In this document: in pieces, positions 53,896-63,288 of the stretch
Layout: the number at the start of each line of letters is the position of its first letter
Position numbering within the stretch: position 1 is the first letter of the stretch
Source: Candidatus Binataceae bacterium
GTDB lineage: Bacteria > Desulfobacterota > Binatia > Binatales > Binataceae
DNA: 64,000 nucleotides
Assembly (NCBI GenBank): GCA_035650475.1
Contig: DASRHP010000010.1
Location: 62,001 to 126,000, forward strand
Direction: 5' to 3'
The notes under the pieces: model-generated
Told to the model about the DNA's origin: nothing
Databases searched by the model: none
What the model saw: the letters and a program-made list of their open reading frames with translations, nothing else
Made by a program: the position numbers and the translations under genes

Positions 53896-55938
53896 CTACA
53901 CGCTGATTAACAGATTGCCCTGGTCGTCTACTTCGGCCGCGCTACCCGGCGGAAGCACGGTACAGGAGTGCTCGTGCTCGATGATCGCCGGGCCCGTGAT
54001 ACGGTCGGCCGGGCGCAGCGCCGCCGCGTCGTAAAGCGGCGTCGACACCGCCTTGCCCTCGAATACAACTTCGCGCTCGCCCTTGATTGTTTTGCCCGCG
54101 CCCTTGGCCTTTGCGTCGGAGGTTGCGGCCGACTTCGCGCCGTCCGCCGAGCGCCCGGAGACCAGGCCGATGGCGGTTACGCCGAGACTCACGAAGGCCG
54201 GTTCGAAGTCGTCGGAGGCGACGCCGTATTCACGCAGATGTGCGGAGTGAAAATTCGCCCGCACTTCATCGAGCCGCGGCCCGATTCGGTCGGGAATGGG
54301 CGTCAGCACTTCGTAGCTCTGACCGACGTAGCGCATCTGCGCGGTGCGCCGCAGCCGGATCGCCGAAAGCGCGAGGCCTTCGCGCGAGAGCAGCGCGCGT
54401 GCCTCGTCCTCCAGCGCGCGGTAGCGCTGCTCGATTTGCTCGGGATCGGCGCCGGCCAGCGGCGCGTAAAAAAAGCGCTCGAGGTCGTAGCGCAGATCCA
54501 TCCGGGTCGCCCCATAGGCCGAGGCGACGCCGGCGTAGGCGGGCACGATCACGGTGGGAATGCCGAGCGAGCGCGCGATCCAGCAGGCATGCATCGCGCC
54601 CGCGCCACCCGCGCTTACCAGCGCGAAGTCGCGCGGGTCGCGTCCGCGCTCGGCCAGCGCGAGGCGGATCGCCTGCGCCATATTCTCTGTGCAGATCGAG
54701 ACGATACCCTCGGCGGCCGCGACCGGGTCAAGCCCGACCCGCCTGCCGATCTCGGCGAGCGTGCGACGCGCCGCATCGCGATCAAGCAGCATCTTCCCGC
54801 CCAGCGTCGGCTCGAGCCGGCCAAGCAGCAAATTGGCGTCGGTGACGGTGGCCTGTTCACCGCCCCGCGCATAGCACGCCGGCCCGGGATCCGAGCCCGC
54901 ACTGCGCGGCCCTACGCGCAAGGAGCCACCGTCGTCGATCCACGCGATCGATCCACCGCCGGCGCCGATGCTGCGGATGTCGAGCATAGGAGTGATTATT
55001 GGCATCTCCCAGCGCAGCTCATAGGAGCTGGTGACCAGCCCTTCGCCGTCCTCGACGATCGCGACGTCGAACGACGTGCCGCCCATGTCGGTATGAATTA
55101 CCCTGGGCCGGCCGCGTGTCGTGCGCGAGAGGGCGCCGGCGTACGCCACGCCGCCGGCCGGTCCCGATTCGATGAGCTCTTCGGGCCGTTCGATAGCTGC
55201 GCGCACGCCCATCACGCCGCCGTTGGACTTGATGATGAGCAGCGAGCCCTTAAAGCCCCACCTCGTCAGTTCCCGCTCGAGGTCGCTCAGGTAGCCGGCC
55301 ATCACCGGTAACAGCACGGCGCGCACGACCGTGGTCATGAAACGGCCGAGCTCGCGGAACTGCGGCCGCGTCTCGCTCGAGAGCGCGACCGCGACCTGCG
55401 GCGCCATCTCGCGTATCAACTCGCGCACCCGCCGCTCGTGGCGCCCGTCAACGTATGCGTTGATGAAGCATACGGCGATGCTCTTTGCGCCGGCCGCGAG
55501 CGCCTTCGCTATAACCGCGCGCGCCTCGCCCTCGTCCAGCGCGCGCACGGTTTCGCCGCTGGCCGACAGCCGCTCGCTGAGCGTGAAGCGCAAGCGGCGC
55601 GGGATCAGCGGCCGCTCCTTTACCTGGTAAGGGTCGTACAGCCGCTCGCGACGCTGGCGGCCGATCTCGATCGTGTCTCGAAAGCCTTCGGTGGTGATCA
55701 GAGCAGCGGTGGGGAAGGTGCGTTCGATAAGAGCATTGGTGGCGGTCGTGCTACCGTGGATTATCTCGGCGACGGAGGCCGGCTCAACTCCGGTGCGCGC
55801 GAGCGCCGCCAGCACGCTCTCGACCAGGCGATGGCGGGTTCCCAGGACCTTGGCGGTGCGCGTTTCGCCGCTGTCGTCGTTGACCGCGAAAAGGTCAGTA
55901 AAGGTTCCCCCGACGTCGATTCCGATACGCCAGCTCAC
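53896..55938 (-). CDS. Hydantoinase A / oxoprolinase family, HyuA subunit
   Basis: 680 residues from GTG 55938. The ATP-binding start is I-G-I-D-V-G-G-T-F-T-D-L-F, with H-G-S-T-T-A-T-N-A-L. Further family motifs: S-G-P-A-G-G-V-A-Y-A-G, D-M-G-G-T-S-F-D-V-A, S-I-G-A-G-G-G-S-I-A, and G-P-G-P-A-C-Y-A-R-G in the form D-P-G-P-A-C-Y-A-R-G-G. It phosphorylates a cyclic substrate for ring opening with HyuB. First gene of the group HyuA-HyuB-LLM on the minus strand. Confidence 0.93.
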   Translation of the reverse strand: MSWRIGIDVGGTFTDLFAVNDDSGETRTAKVLGTRHRLVESVLAALARTGVEPASVAEIIHGSTTATNALIERTFPTAALITTEGFRDTIEIGRQRRERLYDPYQVKERPLIPRRLRFTLSERLSASGETVRALDEGEARAVIAKALAAGAKSIAVCFINAYVDGRHERRVRELIREMAPQVAVALSSETRPQFRELGRFMTTVVRAVLLPVMAGYLSDLERELTRWGFKGSLLIIKSNGGVMGVRAAIERPEELIESGPAGGVAYAGALSRTTRGRPRVIHTDMGGTSFDVAIVEDGEGLVTSSYELRWEMPIITPMLDIRSIGAGGGSIAWIDDGGSLRVGPRSAGSDPGPACYARGGEQATVTDANLLLGRLEPTLGGKMLLDRDAARRTLAEIGRRVGLDPVAAAEGIVSICTENMAQAIRLALAERGRDPRDFALVSAGGAGAMHACWIARSLGIPTVIVPAYAGVASAYGATRMDLRYDLERFFYAPLAGADPEQIEQRYRALEDEARALLSREGLALSAIRLRRTAQMRYVGQSYEVLTPIPDRIGPRLDEVRANFHSAHLREYGVASDDFEPAFVSLGVTAIGLVSGRSADGAKSAATSDAKAKGAGKTIKGEREVVFEGKAVSTPLYDAAALRPADRITGPAIIEHEHSCTVLPPGSAAEVDDQGNLLISV

Positions 55939-56039
55939 GGCGCGATCCTAGTCGGCAACCCTCCGGGAGAAAAGCCTAACTCGCCCCCGTGGCTCACGAT
56001 GCCCGGGCCGCACTCCCGACCGAGGGGCCCGCGCCGGTG

Positions 56040-58070
56040 TTAGCCGGCAAGCGGGCCGACCGTCACTTCGATCCCGTGCACGCTGGTGCTCTCGCCCATG
56101 TCGGCCTTGCGCCCGGGGTTGAGGACGTTGACGTTGCGCCGCCCTTTTTCCTGCTTGGGCCAGCGCCCCTTATGCGAGAGCGCCACGCCGCGCGGCACCG
56201 CGTCGGTCAACGCGACCCGCAGCACCAGGCGTCCTGCTTCGTTAGCGACCAGCGCCTCGCCGCCCTCGACCAGGCCGCGCTCGGCGGCGTCGTCCGGATG
56301 AAGCGCGATAGTTGCCGGACCGACGTGCGCGGCAATCTTGGCCACGTTGGAGAAACTGTCGTTCAGGCTCCATGACGAGGACGGTGAGAGCAGACGCAGG
56401 CGGCCGCCGGCCGGGCGCTGGTCGGCGAGCGGCTGGGGAACACGCGGATGGCCGTCGGCGGCGGCGCGCGCGGAGGCGATTTCGATTCTCCCGCTGGGCG
56501 TGGCGAAGGTCAGATTGCGAAACTGGATAACGGGCTCGGGCGGGACATGAACCGGAGCCTTCGCGGCGAATTCGTCGAAGCTCTCGGCCAGGCGCGCGCG
56601 CTTAAGCAGCGCCGTCAGGATCTCGCTGTCGCTTTCGTAGAGCTCGGGCTCGGTGTAGCCCATCGCACGCGCCAGCCGGCGGAAGATTTCCTGGTTGGGC
56701 AGCGACTCGCCCATCGGTTCAGCAGCCCCGACCTGCGCACCCAGCGTCAGATGAAAGTAACTTGCCACGAGGTCGTCGAACTCTAGGAAGCTCGCCGCTG
56801 GCAGCACGAAATCGGCAAAGTCGGTGGTGTCGGTCGGAAAGAGGTCGAGCACGACCGTCAACAGGTCCTCGCGCGCGAGCGCTTGGCGCAGCCGTTCCTG
56901 GCGCGGGCTCGAGGCAGCGATATTGATGTTCCAGCACAGCAGCGCGCGCGAGCGCGCGCTGTCTTCGAGGCATCCCGCCAAATCCATCTGGCTGATGCCG
57001 CTGGGGGTGCCGGCACACAGATGCGGTGCCATGAGGTATTCGGCGTCGATGCCGCGCTGCGCGAGGTCGAAGTTCAGGTATACGAAGCCCGCGCCCGGCT
57101 TGCCCAGGTTGCCGGTGACCGCCGGGAGCAGCGAGCACGCGCGCATCACGTTGCCGCCGGTGGGCTGGCGCTGCAGCGCTTGCCCCATCCACAGCAGCGA
57201 AGGCCCGCGCCCGTACAGGCGCGCGGCCTGTTCGATTAGCCGCCCGGGTACCCCGGTCTTCGCCTCGCCCCACGCCGGAGTGCATCCTGCGAGCAGCGGC
57301 TCGACTTCGTCCCACCCCACCGTGTGTCGTTCGATGAAGCCGCGATCGACAAGCCCTTCGCGGCGCATCACGTGCATCATCGCGAACGCCAGCGCGGCGT
57401 CGCTGCCCGGGAACGGCTGAAGATGAAGATCGGCGGTCGCGGCGGTCGCCGTTCGGACCGGGTCGATCACAATGACCTTGCCCGGCAGCGTCGCCAGCCA
57501 ATGCTCGTGGACGTGCGGACCGGAGGCTGAAGGATTCGCTCCCCAGACTATGATGCAGGCGGCGTCGGTGCCGGTGCGCGGATCGAAGCCGTTGACCGAG
57601 GTCCCGTAAACATAGCCGAGCGCGACGTGCCCGGCCATGTTGCAGATCGTGTCGGGAATGACCTCGGTGGCGCCCAGGCGGTTGAAGAAGCGCGTGGGGA
57701 AGAGGTAGGCGAGGAGCGAGATCGTGCCGCTGTAGTGCGCATTGAGAATCGCTTGCGGGCCCTTCGATGCGACAATCTCCTTGAGCTTGCGCGCGATCTC
57801 GGTCAATGCGGCGTCCCATGACACCTGCTCGAAGCGGCCATCTCCCTTGGGTCCGACGCGGCGCAGCGGCCGAGTCAGGCGCACGCGCGGGTCCAGCCAT
57901 TCGCGGTTGTAACCGATCGAGCACTTGACGCAGAGCTGGCCGCGGCTTACGAAGTGCGCGGGGTCGCCGCGGACGTGACGGATCGCCCCGTTGCGCCGGA
58001 CCACGGCGACTCCGCAGGTGTCGTAACAGTCGCGCGGACAGGTCGTTCGAATGACTTCGTCGGCGTTCAC
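56040..58070 (-). CDS. Molybdopterin oxidoreductase of the DMSO reductase (CISM) family
   Basis: 676 residues from GTG 58070. An N-terminal 4Fe-4S set is C11-x3-C15-x3-C19 and C47 (T-C-P-R-D-C-Y-D-T-C), then R-L-T-R-P-L-R-R and S-W-D-A-A-L. The molybdopterin guanine dinucleotide regions include V-W-G-A-N-P-S, I-D-P-V-R-T and a C-terminal R-N-V-N-V-L-N. The length and the missing signal peptide suggest a cytosolic, single-chain member, such as the formate dehydrogenase- or thiosulfate reductase-like subgroup. There are no iron-sulfur or membrane subunits next to it, so the electron partner is elsewhere. Substrate unknown. Confidence 0.88.
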   Translation of the reverse strand: MNADEVIRTTCPRDCYDTCGVAVVRRNGAIRHVRGDPAHFVSRGQLCVKCSIGYNREWLDPRVRLTRPLRRVGPKGDGRFEQVSWDAALTEIARKLKEIVASKGPQAILNAHYSGTISLLAYLFPTRFFNRLGATEVIPDTICNMAGHVALGYVYGTSVNGFDPRTGTDAACIIVWGANPSASGPHVHEHWLATLPGKVIVIDPVRTATAATADLHLQPFPGSDAALAFAMMHVMRREGLVDRGFIERHTVGWDEVEPLLAGCTPAWGEAKTGVPGRLIEQAARLYGRGPSLLWMGQALQRQPTGGNVMRACSLLPAVTGNLGKPGAGFVYLNFDLAQRGIDAEYLMAPHLCAGTPSGISQMDLAGCLEDSARSRALLCWNINIAASSPRQERLRQALAREDLLTVVLDLFPTDTTDFADFVLPAASFLEFDDLVASYFHLTLGAQVGAAEPMGESLPNQEIFRRLARAMGYTEPELYESDSEILTALLKRARLAESFDEFAAKAPVHVPPEPVIQFRNLTFATPSGRIEIASARAAADGHPRVPQPLADQRPAGGRLRLLSPSSSWSLNDSFSNVAKIAAHVGPATIALHPDDAAERGLVEGGEALVANEAGRLVLRVALTDAVPRGVALSHKGRWPKQEKGRRNVNVLNPGRKADMGESTSVHGIEVTVGPLAG

Positions 58071-58177
58071 AGTCGCGCCTCCTGTGAGACCCGAGTGTTA
58101 TCGTTCGGCGCGCACGAGGGAAGGGCAGCCAGATACTCGACGAGTGCGCGGAATGGCTCTAGACTCGGACTCCACCG

Positions 58178-59149
58178 ATGAGCGAAACCACAAAGGCGCC
58201 GCGCTCCGCGCTGCTCGGCAAGCACATGGGTTATCCGTTTGCCGACGGCAACTATAGCCTCGCCCTCGGCCTGGTGCCGATGAGCGAGGAGACCTGGCTG
58301 GATATCGATGACGACTACGCGACCGAGATGCGCGAAAAGGCGCGCCGCCTGCGTGAAGAATACGCCGACGTGTTCATCGCGCTGCCCGGCAGTGAACGCG
58401 GCCAGGCCGAGACGCTGGAGATTCTGCTGGAGCACTTGATCGCCTACTATCCGAATTTCTTTCGCATCTCCGGGCGAAAGAGCGCCTCGGGTACCGATAA
58501 TGGCCTCGATCCCTCAGGGAGGGTCGAGAATCTCATCAACGGCGAGACCTGGCGCGTCGACGACTTCGCTCATGCTCCTTTGGATCTGGCGGCGCGGCTG
58601 GTCCAGGAAGACCTCTGTTTGATGAGCCCCGACGGCACCGGCACCTATGTGCTGACTGCCGGTTCCGTTTGCTTTCCGCTCCGATGGGAACTGCGCGACA
58701 AGATCGGGCTGCCGATGGCAGCCATCCACCATCCGGTCCCCGGTTACGACGCCAAGCTTGCCGCGCCTGCCGACCGCTACATGGCCGGGCTCAAGCCACA
58801 CAAGCCGTCGTGGCGATGCAACTGGAGCATCGTTGACGCTCCCGACCTCTATCTCAAGCAGCGGCGCCACAAGCAGGGGCTCGACACCAGCATCACCGCC
58901 GACAACGCGGGCGCCAAACTATGGATCAGGTCCGAGCGCCAGACCCTGCGCAAGCTGCCGCGCTCGGGCGACGTCCTGTTTACGATTCGCACCTACATCA
59001 GGCCGCTGTCGGTACTCGAAGGCCTGCCCACGGTCGCCGCAGGGCTGGCGCAGGCGCTGGACAAGCTGCCATCCGAGATGCGGAGCTACAAGAACCAGCT
59101 GCCCATCCGCGACGCCTTGCTCGGCTACCTCAGCCGCATTGCCGGCTGA
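58178..59149 (+). CDS. DUF3445 protein (heme-dependent oxidative N-demethylase-like)
   Basis: 323 residues. Y-P-F-A-D-G-N-Y-S-L-A-L-G-L near the start, D-D-D-Y, R-V-D-D-F-A-H-A-P-L-D-L-A-A-R-L-V-Q-E-D-L-C-L and F-P-L-R-W-E-L-R-D-K-I-G, then I-H-H-P-V-P-G-Y are the recognisable blocks of DUF3445. Characterised members (for dimethylamine/choline-type demethylation) bind heme in a PAS-like fold, often with partner subunits. Those partners are not seen here. Divergent from the molybdopterin gene. Function by family only. Confidence 0.85.
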   Translation: MSETTKAPRSALLGKHMGYPFADGNYSLALGLVPMSEETWLDIDDDYATEMREKARRLREEYADVFIALPGSERGQAETLEILLEHLIAYYPNFFRISGRKSASGTDNGLDPSGRVENLINGETWRVDDFAHAPLDLAARLVQEDLCLMSPDGTGTYVLTAGSVCFPLRWELRDKIGLPMAAIHHPVPGYDAKLAAPADRYMAGLKPHKPSWRCNWSIVDAPDLYLKQRRHKQGLDTSITADNAGAKLWIRSERQTLRKLPRSGDVLFTIRTYIRPLSVLEGLPTVAAGLAQALDKLPSEMRSYKNQLPIRDALLGYLSRIAG

Positions 59150-59355
59150 CGCCTTCCGCCGGCGATCCGGGGAAATCCACTATCTATTGCGGGGTTAGCC
59201 GCTTCGGCATGATCTTTTGGCCGCCGCTTCTCCGGTTTCCCTACCAAGGGGTTCCTCCGGCCAAGGGGAACTCAGCGTCGTCCTGCGCCGGAATCGACGC
59301 CGGTGCGGTTTACTTTTGGTCGTTTTTGACCAAAAATATGACGGCTGGGGGGAGT

Positions 59356-60816
59356 ATGACCTACTATCAGTGGTTCCGCCTCAAGGGCCCGCCGTTCCAG
59401 CCCGCCTCACCCGACGCCGCCGTGTACTTCAGCCCGACCCATCTCGCGGGTCTGACGACCCTCGAAGCGGGACTGTCCGGGGAACTGACCGGCCTGACCA
59501 TGCTGACCGGCGAAGCGGGAACCGGCAAAACGACCCTCATCTACGCACTGCTCCAGCGCGACTACAAGCGGGTCCGGATCGCGCACATCGATGATCCCTC
59601 GTTGTCGTTCCTTGAGATCATGCGGCTGATCCTGACCCAGCTGAATCTCTACTCCATCGGCTCGACCAAGCTGGATTACCTCGAGGCCCTCGACAAGTTC
59701 CTGAGAGCCCACGGCCAAGAGGAGCGGATCGCGGTCGTGGTCGACGAGGCCCAGATGTTAAGCGACGAGGTCCTGGAGGAACTCCGGCTTCTGTCGGGCC
59801 ACAACCAGCGTCACAATCGCAACCTCCAGCTCATCCTGGTCGGCCAGCCGGAGTTGGCCGAGCGGCTTAAGAAGCCCGAACTGCGCGCCCTCAATCAGCG
59901 AATCTCCACCCGCGGAGTGCTCAAGCAGCTCAACCTCGACCAGGGTGTCAAGTACGTTGAGTGCAAACTGAGCGCTCAAGGCGGCAAGTGCGCGACGGTC
60001 TTCGAGAATGGCGCGCTCAAGCGTCTGCTCAAGCGTAGCGACGGAATTCCCCGCAAGATCAATATGTTGTGCCACACCGCGATGCAGGCGGCGTTTGAGG
60101 CGGGGGAAAAGAAGGTCAGCGTCAAGACTGCAAAGAAAATCGCCGAGGCGTATCACGAGTCAGTCGCCACTCCAAAGAGCGGCCTGCGCGCGCGGCTCAT
60201 CCAAGCACTGCCGCCGCTCGTCGTGGGCGCGTCGCTGGTACTGCTAATCGGCCTCATTTTCCCGAACTTCTGGTCGAGCCTGACTCGTTCGGGATCGTCA
60301 GGCCCGTCCGTCGAGCGGTCGGCGCAGCAGACGCGAGTGAGCAAACAAACCAAGGTCGCCGAGGCATCAAAGGCAGTCGAGCAGTCCAGGCCGGTCCGGC
60401 AGGCGAGCATTGAGAGTGTTGCTGCGAAGCCCAAAGCCGACCCGTCCTCCGCTTTCACGCAGCCAGCGGCGTCAGCCGCCCGCGCGGCCGCGGAGCCTGC
60501 GGCGGCCGGCAGCAAGGCGGTGAAGTCACCGGCGACCAGTGATATGGGGCTGATCCCGAGCGCACATGCGGAGGCCAATCTCGGCGCCGCGACCCAGAAG
60601 CCCGCCGTGACGCCGGCTGCTGCATCGCAGCGCAGCCAGGTTACCGTCCAATATGGCGACACGCTGGAGAAAATCGCGATTCGCTACCTGGGATCCAGCT
60701 CGGGAATCAATGCGCTCGTCAAGGCCAATCCGCAAGTGACCGACATAAATCAGCTCAATGTCGGTGAGGTCATTTACCTTCCGCCCGGCGTCGCTGCCAA
60801 GGCCAAGCACGATTAG
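59356..60816 (+). CDS. ExeA/GspA-like AAA+ ATPase with membrane segment and LysM domain
   Basis: 486 residues from ATG 59356 (GGGGGGAG just upstream). AAA region: Walker A T-G-E-A-G-T-G-K-T-T (51-60), Walker B I-A-V-V-V-D-E (125-131), sensor I-L-V-G-Q-P-E-L (160-167) and R-I-S-T-R-G. One membrane helix at about 286-302 divides it from a Ala/Ser/Lys-rich linker and a C-terminal LysM domain (about 429-478: Y-G-D-T-L-E-K-I-A and G-E-V-I-Y-L-P-P-G). The layout resembles GspA/ExeA, which helps place type II secretin through peptidoglycan. No secretion genes are nearby. Confidence 0.86.
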   Translation: MTYYQWFRLKGPPFQPASPDAAVYFSPTHLAGLTTLEAGLSGELTGLTMLTGEAGTGKTTLIYALLQRDYKRVRIAHIDDPSLSFLEIMRLILTQLNLYSIGSTKLDYLEALDKFLRAHGQEERIAVVVDEAQMLSDEVLEELRLLSGHNQRHNRNLQLILVGQPELAERLKKPELRALNQRISTRGVLKQLNLDQGVKYVECKLSAQGGKCATVFENGALKRLLKRSDGIPRKINMLCHTAMQAAFEAGEKKVSVKTAKKIAEAYHESVATPKSGLRARLIQALPPLVVGASLVLLIGLIFPNFWSSLTRSGSSGPSVERSAQQTRVSKQTKVAEASKAVEQSRPVRQASIESVAAKPKADPSSAFTQPAASAARAAAEPAAAGSKAVKSPATSDMGLIPSAHAEANLGAATQKPAVTPAAASQRSQVTVQYGDTLEKIAIRYLGSSSGINALVKANPQVTDINQLNVGEVIYLPPGVAAKAKHD

Positions 60817-61038
60817 ACGGCACGGTCGGCGGCGAGCGCCGACGACTTCTGCAGCGACCGATAGCGCGCGCGAATCGGGCACCGCATCCTGTTTCTTTCC
60901 CGGCCTCCTTGAACGGAGCCGGCTGAGCGAGCTCGTGAGCGCGGCGCGTTGACACTAGCGCTCGATTCCTGCGAAAGAAAACTTGGAACGGCGTCCGGAC
61001 GGCCCGGGCATCCGCTGACGAGCCCGAGGAGGACGATC

Positions 61039-61821
61039 TTGGCAGAGTACATCGAAGAAACCCTTATCACTCCCGACGGCGAACTGGTCGTGGTGCGCGG
61101 CGGCGCAGGCAAGCCGCTGCTTATCCTGCACGACGAGCTCGGCTATCCGGGGTGGATGACGTGGAACGAGCGGCTCGCGCAGGAGCGCACGCTTTTGATT
61201 CCACTTCAGCCCGGCTTCGGCAAGACTTCCCGCATCGAGTGGATTCGCAGCTACCGTGACCTGGCGGGGTTCTATTCGCAGGTTATGCGCGAGCAGCGGT
61301 TGCAACCGATCGACGTGATCGCGTTTTCGGCTGGCGGCTTTATCGCGGCCGAGATGGCGGCCGCCGATCCGGCGATATTCTCGCGTATGGTGCTGGTCGC
61401 CCCAATGGGAATAAAGCCGGCCGAAGGCGAGATCATGGACTTCTTCGCGCTGACCGTGATCCAGCATCTGCTGGCCACTGTCGAGGACCCCGGCACCCCC
61501 GAGTACGGCAAGATTTATGGTGGCCAGATGACGGCCGAGCGATTCGAGGCCTTCGAGGACGCGCGCAGCGAGACGGCGCGGCTCGGATGGGAGCCGTTCA
61601 TGCACAACCCGAGCCTCCCGTACCTGTTGCGCGGCGTCAAAATTCCGACCTTGCTCGTCTGGGGGACACGCGACCGGGTGGTCCCGCGCGGATGTATTGA
61701 GGCTTATCGCGCCGCGATCGCGGGCGCGCAAGTGCTCGAAATCGAGGGAGTCGGCCATCGGCCGGAGATCGAGAACTTCGGCGAGTTCGAGCGCGCGGTC
61801 AGAAAATTCCTCGCCGCCTAA
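61039..61821 (+). CDS. Alpha/beta hydrolase fold protein
   Basis: 260 residues starting at TTG 61039, favoured by GAGGAGGA seven bases upstream; an in-frame ATG at 60949 is possible but the added sequence has no homology. L-I-L-H-D-E-L-G-Y precedes the oxyanion loop, V-I-A-F-S-A-G-G-F holds the nucleophile Ser, and W-G-T-R-D-R-V-V-P with G-V-G-H-R-P-E supply Asp and His. It precedes two LLM oxidoreductase genes, so hydrolysis of an ester produced by LLM chemistry is conceivable but unproven. Confidence 0.85.
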   Translation: MAEYIEETLITPDGELVVVRGGAGKPLLILHDELGYPGWMTWNERLAQERTLLIPLQPGFGKTSRIEWIRSYRDLAGFYSQVMREQRLQPIDVIAFSAGGFIAAEMAAADPAIFSRMVLVAPMGIKPAEGEIMDFFALTVIQHLLATVEDPGTPEYGKIYGGQMTAERFEAFEDARSETARLGWEPFMHNPSLPYLLRGVKIPTLLVWGTRDRVVPRGCIEAYRAAIAGAQVLEIEGVGHRPEIENFGEFERAVRKFLAA

Positions 61822-61847
61822 GGCCGAAAAATCCAGAGGTATCGGAA

Positions 61848-63176
61848 ATGCAGGTAGGTTATTTCACCGAACGTCCTTATCGATGGTTACCGGAGGAAGA
61901 GGTTCTGCGGAATCGCGCCTTCTTCGCGGTCTCCAATCGCTACTACGACCGCGAAAAGGCATCCGACGATTACCACTACTATCTCGACGAATATTGCTAC
62001 GCTGAGGAACTCGGCTTCGATTTGCTCGCTCTCAACGAGCATCACGGCAACCCCATCTGCATGGGCTCGGTGATGAACGTCGAGGCGGCGATTCTCGCCT
62101 GGCGCACGCGACGCGCGCGGCTGGTGCTGATCGGCAACCCCCTGCCGGTCATCAAACATCCGTTGCGGATGGCCGAGGAGCTGGCCGAGATCGACCTGAT
62201 CTCGCGCGGGCGGCTGGTCACCGGATGGGTGCGCGGCGCCGGTTCCGAGCAGTACTTCAACAACGCCAACCCGGCGTACAACCGTGAGCTGTTCAACGAG
62301 GCTCACGACTTCATCGTGCAGGCCTGGACGCGCCCCGGCCCGTGGCGCTACGAGGGCAAGCACTTCCATTATCGCCACGTCAATCCGTGGGCGCTGCCCT
62401 ATCAAAAGCCGCATCCGCCAATGTGGATTCCGGGTGTCCTCAGCCCGGAGACCGTGCAGTGGTGCGCCGCGCATCGCTATCCATACATCGCGCTCGGCAC
62501 CCAGCTCGGTCCGACCTGCGACCTGTGGGACTACTACGCTGACGAGGCGGCGAAGCACGGCTATCAGGCGGGCCCGGAAAACTTCGGCTATCTGATCGCG
62601 ACCGTGGTTGCCGAGACCGAAGCCAAGGCGCAGGAGCTGGCGGAGGGATTCGTGTGGGGAGGCGGGCAGAATGCGTTCTCGGCTCCGCAATACACGGTGC
62701 CACCCGGATATAATTCCAAGAACGCGATCCGATTGATGGCGAAGCAACAGACCAGCGCGTGGCTCGGCGTCAGCGGAGCGAAACTGCGCGAACAGATGAA
62801 GACCGAAGACGGCGAAATCGACTACGCTGAGATCCGGCGCAAACTGCACGGGGCGCTCTTGCGCGGGCAACAGAGCCTGCAAGTGCTCGCCGGCACGCCA
62901 GGTTCGCTGATCCCGAAAATCAAGACCATCCTGAGTGTGCTGCGCCCTGGCATCTTCATCATACTTAGTATTCAGGGGCCGGTCGGCAATGACGATCGCC
63001 GTGCCAGCATGCGCCTGTTCGCCGAGGAGATAATTCCCGCGATCAAGGAGCACGCGCAGGCGATCGACCTGCGTGACCCCTTCGAGCGCACGCCCGGCTC
63101 GGTCAAACTGACGGCGGGAACCTCGCGAATACCGGTCGCCGATCGCGGCCCCATCGCAGCGCTCGGGCTGCGCTAG
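61848..63176 (+). CDS. LLM class flavin-dependent oxidoreductase, long form
   Basis: 442 residues. M-Q-V-G-Y-F-T-E-R-P-Y, A-E-E-L-G-F-D-L-L-A-L-N-E-H-H, L-V-L-I-G-N-P-L-P, S-R-G-R-L-V-T-G-W-V-R-G and Q-K-P-H-P-P-M-W-I-P-G mark the LLM family. It is longer than usual, with an extra segment around residues 250-320 (Q-Q-T-S-A-W-L-G-V). It follows the alpha/beta hydrolase by 26 bases, likely co-transcribed. Substrate unknown. Confidence 0.88.
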   Translation: MQVGYFTERPYRWLPEEEVLRNRAFFAVSNRYYDREKASDDYHYYLDEYCYAEELGFDLLALNEHHGNPICMGSVMNVEAAILAWRTRRARLVLIGNPLPVIKHPLRMAEELAEIDLISRGRLVTGWVRGAGSEQYFNNANPAYNRELFNEAHDFIVQAWTRPGPWRYEGKHFHYRHVNPWALPYQKPHPPMWIPGVLSPETVQWCAAHRYPYIALGTQLGPTCDLWDYYADEAAKHGYQAGPENFGYLIATVVAETEAKAQELAEGFVWGGGQNAFSAPQYTVPPGYNSKNAIRLMAKQQTSAWLGVSGAKLREQMKTEDGEIDYAEIRRKLHGALLRGQQSLQVLAGTPGSLIPKIKTILSVLRPGIFIILSIQGPVGNDDRRASMRLFAEEIIPAIKEHAQAIDLRDPFERTPGSVKLTAGTSRIPVADRGPIAALGLR

Positions 63177-63288
63177 TCTTCCGAGCCCTCTTCCACGGAT
63201 GACGCATGCGAGGGCTCGGGGGCCTTGCGAGAGACGCTTCGCGCAACCACACGCACGCGCCTCGTCGGCTGCTCGCGCGCGCCGCTCA

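Noticed and set aside
60949..61038. Longer N-terminus for the alpha/beta hydrolase
   Set aside because: The added 30 residues lack family sequence and a better ribosome site precedes the TTG at 61039.
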